From Lachnoclostridium sp. UBA739 (lineage in GTDB: Bacteria; Bacillota_A; Clostridia; Lachnospirales; Lachnospiraceae): a DNA stretch of 10,763 nucleotides. Below the pieces are notes generated by a model. It was not told the origin of the DNA and made no database searches. It saw only the letters and a list, made by a program, of their open reading frames with translations. The first letter of the stretch is position 1; the number at the start of each line of letters is the position of its first letter. This document shows, piece after piece, positions 6,221-10,763 of this stretch. The stretch spans positions 2,781 to 13,543 of the forward strand of contig DBKX01000012.1 in NCBI GenBank assembly GCA_002297865.1, written 5' to 3'. The translations under genes were made by a program, and so were the position numbers.

Positions 6221-8137
6221 TTAAACAATTCGTTTGAATTTTTTCTCTATCTCATATTTGGACATAGACACAATCACTGGTCGCCCATGTGGGCAGTGAT
6301 AAGGATTTTCCAAAGTTAACAGTTCTTCTATTAACTTTTCAGCCTCTGTAAATGACATGGCACTATTTCCTTTCACCGCTGCTTTACAAGACATGGTCGC
6401 TACTTTGTGAAGAATCATATCAGGAGTAGCTTCTGTCTTTTCTTCTAAAAAAGAATCTAGTATTTCCAAGAACACATCTTCCTCATCCAGTCCAAGCAAA
6501 TCTGCCGGCACACCGTATATAGCATACTCTTTTCCTCCAAAAGGTTCAATCTCAAATCCTAATTCCTTAAATTGTTCTTGGTACTGATGTAAGACATTTT
6601 CTTCTTTTAAGGACAAGGTAATAATAATTGGAGGATTCACCATTTGGGACATGCCTGTCTTCTTTTTCAGATTTTCCATGTTTCGTTCATACAGAACCTT
6701 TTCATGTGCAGCATGCTGATCAATCAGATACATCTTATCTTCAAATTCTACAATCCAGTAAGTCTTGAATAATTGTCCGATAATACGGTGCTTCTTAATA
6801 TTTTCTTCTGTCAGCAGTTTTCCTTCAAACAAGTTAAGCTGTTCTGGTTTTTCCTTAGCTTCTTTAGCTTCTGCTTGCTTTTCTCCTTCGCTTGCTAAAC
6901 TGCCAGCAAACAGATTTTCTTCGTCCTTTGAAAGTCCTGTTGCTTCATTTTGAAAACCTCGTTCTTTTCTTGCTGCAAAGAATTGATTTATGCCACCGTA
7001 TTCCTCTTTTACAGGTTGATGCTCTGTTTTTTTCATATAGCTATACTGAGCCATTCTCTGTTTTTCAAATGGCTCTGGTACATTATTTTCTATTTTAATA
7101 TCAGGTTTACTGCTTTTCGTTTCATCTATAGTGACTTCTGGAATAAATTCTTTCTCACTTAAAGCTTCCTTTACTGCATGATAAATAATATCATACACCA
7201 CTTGACTATCATGAAAACGAACTTCCATCTTAGTAGGATGCACATTCACATCGATCCATTCTGGCGCCACTTCTATCATAAGGGATGTAAGTGGATATCG
7301 ATGGGTCATGGAATATGGCTTATATGCTTCCTCAATGGCCTTATGAATCACAGAACTCTTTACATATCTTCCATTAATATAGTAATTCATTAGACTTTTC
7401 GTTCCTCTTGAAATGACTGGTTTTCCAATGAATCCTGATATATGAAGAATGCTATCCTCTTTCTCAATTGGAAGCAGTTCTTTGGAGATTTCCCTTCCAT
7501 AGATATGGTAAAGAATATCTTTCATATTGCCATTTCCAGAAGTATGAAGCTTTGTCTGGTTATTGCTGATAAACTTAAAGGCAATGTTCGGATGGGATAC
7601 TGCAAGGCGTTCTACCAAATCATTAATATATCCTGTTTCTGTCCCATTGGATTTTAAGAACTTTTTTCTGGCTGGTGTATTAAAGAATAAATTTCTTACC
7701 AGAAATGTAGTTCCGTCTGGACACCCGATCTCCTCGGTTCCCTTTTCTTCTCCACCTTCTATACAATAACGAACACCTGTTAAGTCCTCTGGTGTTTTCG
7801 TGATTACTTCTACCTGAGCGATGGAAGCAATACTAGCCAGCGCCTCTCCACGAAATCCCAGACTCATTACTTTCAACAAGTCATTGGCGGAGCGGATCTT
7901 ACTTGTGGCATGGCGCATAAACGCAAGAGAAATCTCTTCTTTTTCAATTCCACATCCGTTATCTGTAATACGAATTAAACTGGTTCCCCCATCTTTTATC
8001 TCGATTGTAATTGCTTTGGCACCAGAGTCAATGGAGTTTTCCACAAGTTCCTTTACAACGGCACTTGGCCGTTCTATTACTTCTCCTGCTGCAATCTGAT
8101 TAATCGTACTGGAATCTAAGCATGTTATCTTTGCCAT
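6221..8137 (-). CDS. mutL: DNA mismatch repair protein MutL (endonuclease type)
   Basis: MutL is recruited by mismatch-bound MutS and, in bacteria without MutH, nicks the new strand itself. This 638-residue protein has the N-terminal GHKL ATPase: KELVENSIDSGA (29-40) with catalytic-type Glu30, ITDNGCGI (57-64) with Asp59, ATSKI (77-81), GFRGEALASI (94-103), and DVNVHPTKMEVRF (296-308). A charged, low-complexity linker follows at about 330-440. The C-terminal domain carries the metal-dependent nicking motif DQHAAHEKVLYE (473-484), plus SCKAAVKG (583-590) and CPHGRP (615-620), which complete the zinc-binding site of endonuclease MutLs. A QLNLF pentapeptide at 433-437, at the end of the linker, resembles the beta-clamp binding consensus. 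AAGGGG seven bases before the ATG at 8137 supports the start, which lies 18 bp after the mutS stop. Confidence 0.97.
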   Translation of the reverse strand: MAKITCLDSSTINQIAAGEVIERPSAVVKELVENSIDSGAKAITIEIKDGGTSLIRITDNGCGIEKEEISLAFMRHATSKIRSANDLLKVMSLGFRGEALASIASIAQVEVITKTPEDLTGVRYCIEGGEEKGTEEIGCPDGTTFLVRNLFFNTPARKKFLKSNGTETGYINDLVERLAVSHPNIAFKFISNNQTKLHTSGNGNMKDILYHIYGREISKELLPIEKEDSILHISGFIGKPVISRGTKSLMNYYINGRYVKSSVIHKAIEEAYKPYSMTHRYPLTSLMIEVAPEWIDVNVHPTKMEVRFHDSQVVYDIIYHAVKEALSEKEFIPEVTIDETKSSKPDIKIENNVPEPFEKQRMAQYSYMKKTEHQPVKEEYGGINQFFAARKERGFQNEATGLSKDEENLFAGSLASEGEKQAEAKEAKEKPEQLNLFEGKLLTEENIKKHRIIGQLFKTYWIVEFEDKMYLIDQHAAHEKVLYERNMENLKKKTGMSQMVNPPIIITLSLKEENVLHQYQEQFKELGFEIEPFGGKEYAIYGVPADLLGLDEEDVFLEILDSFLEEKTEATPDMILHKVATMSCKAAVKGNSAMSFTEAEKLIEELLTLENPYHCPHGRPVIVSMSKYEIEKKFKRIV

Positions 8138-8144
8138 AGCCTCA

Positions 8145-8150
8145 CCCCTT
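8145..8150 (-). promoter_or_regulatory. Ribosome binding site of mutL
   Basis: AAGGGG (within AAAGGGGTGAGG) on the minus strand, seven bases before the ATG at 8137-8135. It fills the 18-bp gap after the mutS stop, so mutS and mutL are very likely cotranscribed. Confidence 0.6.
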
Positions 8151-8155
8151 TATGA

Positions 8156-10762
8156 TTATTTCATCTGTTTTGCTTTCTGCTGCAACTTGTATAACACATT
8201 CATGGCATCCATAGGAGTCATCTGTGTAATATCAAGTTTTTCTATCTCATCGATTATTTCGTTGTTTTCCTGTTTCTCTGGCTTCAGCATGGTAAAGAAG
8301 GATAATTGTCCTTCCACATCCTTTGAAACCTTTTCATGTTCCTGTTTTTCTTTCTTCACATGACTATCTGCAATCTTCTTGGCATTTTTAGAAATGTCTT
8401 GATTACTAAGCTGCACTACCAGTTCATTGGCACGTTTTAAGACTTCCTTTGGTACACCTGCTAATTTTGCTACTTGAATACCATAGCTCTTATCAGCACC
8501 GCCAGCCACAATTTTCCTTAAAAATACGATGTCATCTCCTTGTTCTTTGACAGCAATACAGTAATTGTTGACACCATCTAATTTACCTTCTAGTTCGGTT
8601 AGTTCATGATAATGGGTTGCAAATAATGTTTTTGCTCCTAACAGTTTTTTGTTGGCAATGTGTTCAACTACGGCCCACGCAATACTTAGCCCATCAAACG
8701 TACTAGTTCCACGACCGATTTCATCAAGAATTAGTAAGCTGTTTTTCGTTGCATTTCTTAAGATATTGGCTACTTCCGTCATTTCCACCATAAACGTACT
8801 TTGTCCAGAAGCAAGGTCGTCGGATGCCCCAACTCTAGTAAAGATACGGTCTACTATACCAATATTTGCACTTTCTGCTGGAACAAAACTTCCGATTTGG
8901 GCCATCAATACAATTAAAGCAGTCTGTCTCATATAAGTAGACTTACCTGCCATGTTTGGTCCTGTAATAATAGAAACTCGTTTTGCTTCATTATCTAAAT
9001 AAGTGTCGTTACATACAAAAGAATCATTGGCAAGCATCTTCTCAACCACTGGATGTCTTCCTTTTTTAATATCAATAACACCCTTTTGATTTAATTCTGG
9101 CTTTACAAAATTATTAAGCTGTGCAACCGATGATAACGATGCAAATACATCAATATTGGCAATTGCTTTGGCTGTATTCTGAATTCTTCTGATTTGCGCA
9201 CCGATTCCATCACGGATTTCACAGAAAATTTCATATTCTAATGCATATAACTTCTCTTCTGCGCCTAAAATTACATCTTCTAATTCTTTTAACTCTGGAG
9301 TCGTATAACGTTCTGCGTTAGTTAATGTCTGTTTCCGAATCCATGTGTCAGGAACTAAGTCTTTATAGGAATTGGTTACTTCTAAATAATAACCAAACAC
9401 TTTGTTATATTTCACTCGAAGATTTTTGATTCCTGTCGTTTCTTTTTCCTTATTTTCTAACTCAGCAAGCCAAGTCTTTCCTTCTGTTTTGGCTTTACGC
9501 AGTTTATCTACGTCTTCACGAAAACCTTCTTTGATGATTCCACCTTCTTTTACTGCCAATGGTGGCTCTTCCATGATAGCATCCTCAATTAACTTACACA
9601 CATCCTCTAAGGTATCAAGCTGTTCGTTGATTTTTTGTAACAAAGAACTCTTAAAAGTCCCCATAATTTCCTTAATATAAGGTAACATGGATAAGGAACT
9701 CTGGAATGCAATTAAATCTCTTGGGTTAGCTGATTTATAAGAAATACGGCTAATCAAACGTTCTAAGTCATAGATAGGGCTTAGATATTCACGAATTTCT
9801 TCACGACTAATCATTTCACTAGACAGTTCCTCAACCGCATTTAAACGTGCTTCGATTTCTTCCTCATCTACAAGTGGCTGCTCAATAAAAGTACGAAGAA
9901 GTCTTGCACCCATAGCTGTCTTTGTCTTATCCAGTACCCATAAAAGAGAGCCTCTTTTTTGTTTTTCTCTCAGTGTCTCTACAATCTCTAGATTTCTTCT
10001 GGTTGAACTGTCTAACAGCATGTATTTACTTGTGATATATGGTGTAATCGTCGTTAAGTGTTCCAGAGAAGTTTTCTGCATCTCGATTAAATAACGAAGA
10101 ACCACACCTGCCGCCACTGTTGCTACACGAAATTCCGATAATCCTAATCCGCTCAAAGTATTGATTTTAAAGTGTTCCATTAATGTACGTTCACACAATG
10201 CCTCATCAAAATACCAGCTTTCCAAAGAGGAAACTGCAATCTGCATACGATTTCTTAAATCATCAATATCAATTCCAGACATAAAAAAAGCATCATTACA
10301 GATGATTTCAGAAGGCATAAACTTATTTATTTCATCGATTAGTTTTCGATTGGAATCCACTTCTGTTGCTAAATAATCTCCTGTTGTTACGTCCACTACT
10401 GATAACCCAAAACACCCATCAATGTAAACGATCCCCATTAGATAATTATTCTTGGATTCATCAAGGGACTGTGTACTAAGGTTAGTACCTGGTGTTACAA
10501 TACGTACAACCTCACGCTTCACAAGCCCCTTTGTCAATTTTGGATCTTCAACCTGTTCACAGATTGCGACCTTATATCCTTTGGAAACTAATTTCGTTAA
10601 ATATCCATCTACTGCATGGTAAGGAATCCCGCACATTGGCGCACGTTCTTCCTGCCCACATGCTTTGCCTGTCAAAGTAATTTCTAATTCTTTAGAACAG
10701 GTAATTGCGTCCTCAAAAAACATTTCATAGAAATCACCAAGGCGGTAAAACAAAATGCAATC
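8156..10762 (-). CDS. mutS: DNA mismatch repair protein MutS (5' end beyond the window)
   Basis: MutS dimers bind mispairs and small loops and use ATP to become sliding clamps that recruit MutL. The frame stays open to the right edge, where codons DCILFYRLGDFYEMF are read; about 20-25 residues are probably missing, and the TTG at 10753 is an internal Leu codon, not a start. Numbering from the first complete codon (10762): mismatch-reading motif GDFYE (9-13) with the stacking Phe11, CGIPYHAVDGYL (44-55), core/lever domains to about 590, Walker A GPNMAGKST (601-609), SQSTFMVEM-type signature (ASGQSTFMVEM, 651-661), Walker B LLILDE (676-681) and ATHYHEL (715-721). The C-terminus has a charged linker, a beta-clamp motif QLSFF (819-823) as known in Bacillus MutS, and a final helix region MTPMDAMNVLYKLQQKAKQ (from about 848). 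About 868 residues are present, consistent with a full-length MutS1. Confidence 0.97.
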   Translation of the reverse strand, partial: DCILFYRLGDFYEMFFEDAITCSKELEITLTGKACGQEERAPMCGIPYHAVDGYLTKLVSKGYKVAICEQVEDPKLTKGLVKREVVRIVTPGTNLSTQSLDESKNNYLMGIVYIDGCFGLSVVDVTTGDYLATEVDSNRKLIDEINKFMPSEIICNDAFFMSGIDIDDLRNRMQIAVSSLESWYFDEALCERTLMEHFKINTLSGLGLSEFRVATVAAGVVLRYLIEMQKTSLEHLTTITPYITSKYMLLDSSTRRNLEIVETLREKQKRGSLLWVLDKTKTAMGARLLRTFIEQPLVDEEEIEARLNAVEELSSEMISREEIREYLSPIYDLERLISRISYKSANPRDLIAFQSSLSMLPYIKEIMGTFKSSLLQKINEQLDTLEDVCKLIEDAIMEEPPLAVKEGGIIKEGFREDVDKLRKAKTEGKTWLAELENKEKETTGIKNLRVKYNKVFGYYLEVTNSYKDLVPDTWIRKQTLTNAERYTTPELKELEDVILGAEEKLYALEYEIFCEIRDGIGAQIRRIQNTAKAIANIDVFASLSSVAQLNNFVKPELNQKGVIDIKKGRHPVVEKMLANDSFVCNDTYLDNEAKRVSIITGPNMAGKSTYMRQTALIVLMAQIGSFVPAESANIGIVDRIFTRVGASDDLASGQSTFMVEMTEVANILRNATKNSLLILDEIGRGTSTFDGLSIAWAVVEHIANKKLLGAKTLFATHYHELTELEGKLDGVNNYCIAVKEQGDDIVFLRKIVAGGADKSYGIQVAKLAGVPKEVLKRANELVVQLSNQDISKNAKKIADSHVKKEKQEHEKVSKDVEGQLSFFTMLKPEKQENNEIIDEIEKLDITQMTPMDAMNVLYKLQQKAKQMK

Positions 10763-10763
10763 A

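Noticed and set aside
10751..10753. TTG as a possible mutS start
   Set aside because: The frame continues upstream to the edge with family-typical residues (DCI before LFYRLGDFYE), so this is an internal Leu codon and the true start is outside the window.

Overview
The window looks like a stretch of low-GC Firmicutes chromosome, most likely from a Clostridia / Lachnospiraceae-type organism. The evidence is the AT-rich sequence, strong AGGAGG-type ribosome binding sites, an endonuclease-type MutL, a MutS with a Gram-positive-style clamp tail, and the order mutS-mutL-miaA-YnbB-like lyase followed by radC-mreBCD-PBP2. This placement is inferred from protein character and synteny, not from a search.

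All nine genes lie on the minus strand and are tightly packed, so transcription runs from the right end to the left. From upstream to downstream: mutS (8156-10762, first few codons beyond the right edge), mutL (6221-8137), miaA (5249-6199), a PLP-dependent methionine gamma-lyase / 'aluminum resistance' family gene (3898-5190), radC (about 3065-3763), mreB (1988-2986), mreC (about 1105-1953), mreD (575-1081), and the first 191 codons of a class B penicillin-binding protein (mrdA/PBP2-like, 1-573, running off the left edge). The plus-strand reading frames are all antisense shadows of these genes. No stretch above 134 bp lacks a gene.

The genes form functional blocks. mutS and mutL are the mismatch-recognition ATPase and the nicking endonuclease of methyl-independent mismatch repair. 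miaA modifies tRNA A37. The PLP lyase acts in sulfur amino-acid metabolism. radC is a conserved JAMM-fold protein of uncertain role. mreB-mreC-mreD-PBP2 is the cell-elongation (elongasome) block that directs lateral-wall peptidoglycan synthesis. The three larger gaps (58 bp before the lyase gene, about 134 bp before radC, 78 bp before mreB) are the only places with room for promoters or operators. Each holds a small repeat or palindrome, recorded below with modest confidence.

I see no mobile element, CRISPR array, RNA gene or previously undescribed multi-gene system. The most notable signal is in MreB: two nucleotide-site positions that are nearly invariant in canonical MreB are changed (Lys132 where the catalytic-type Glu is expected, and Asp158 in the phosphate-2 loop). 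A tandem pair of identical AT-rich near-palindromes, 21 bp apart, sits just upstream of that gene.
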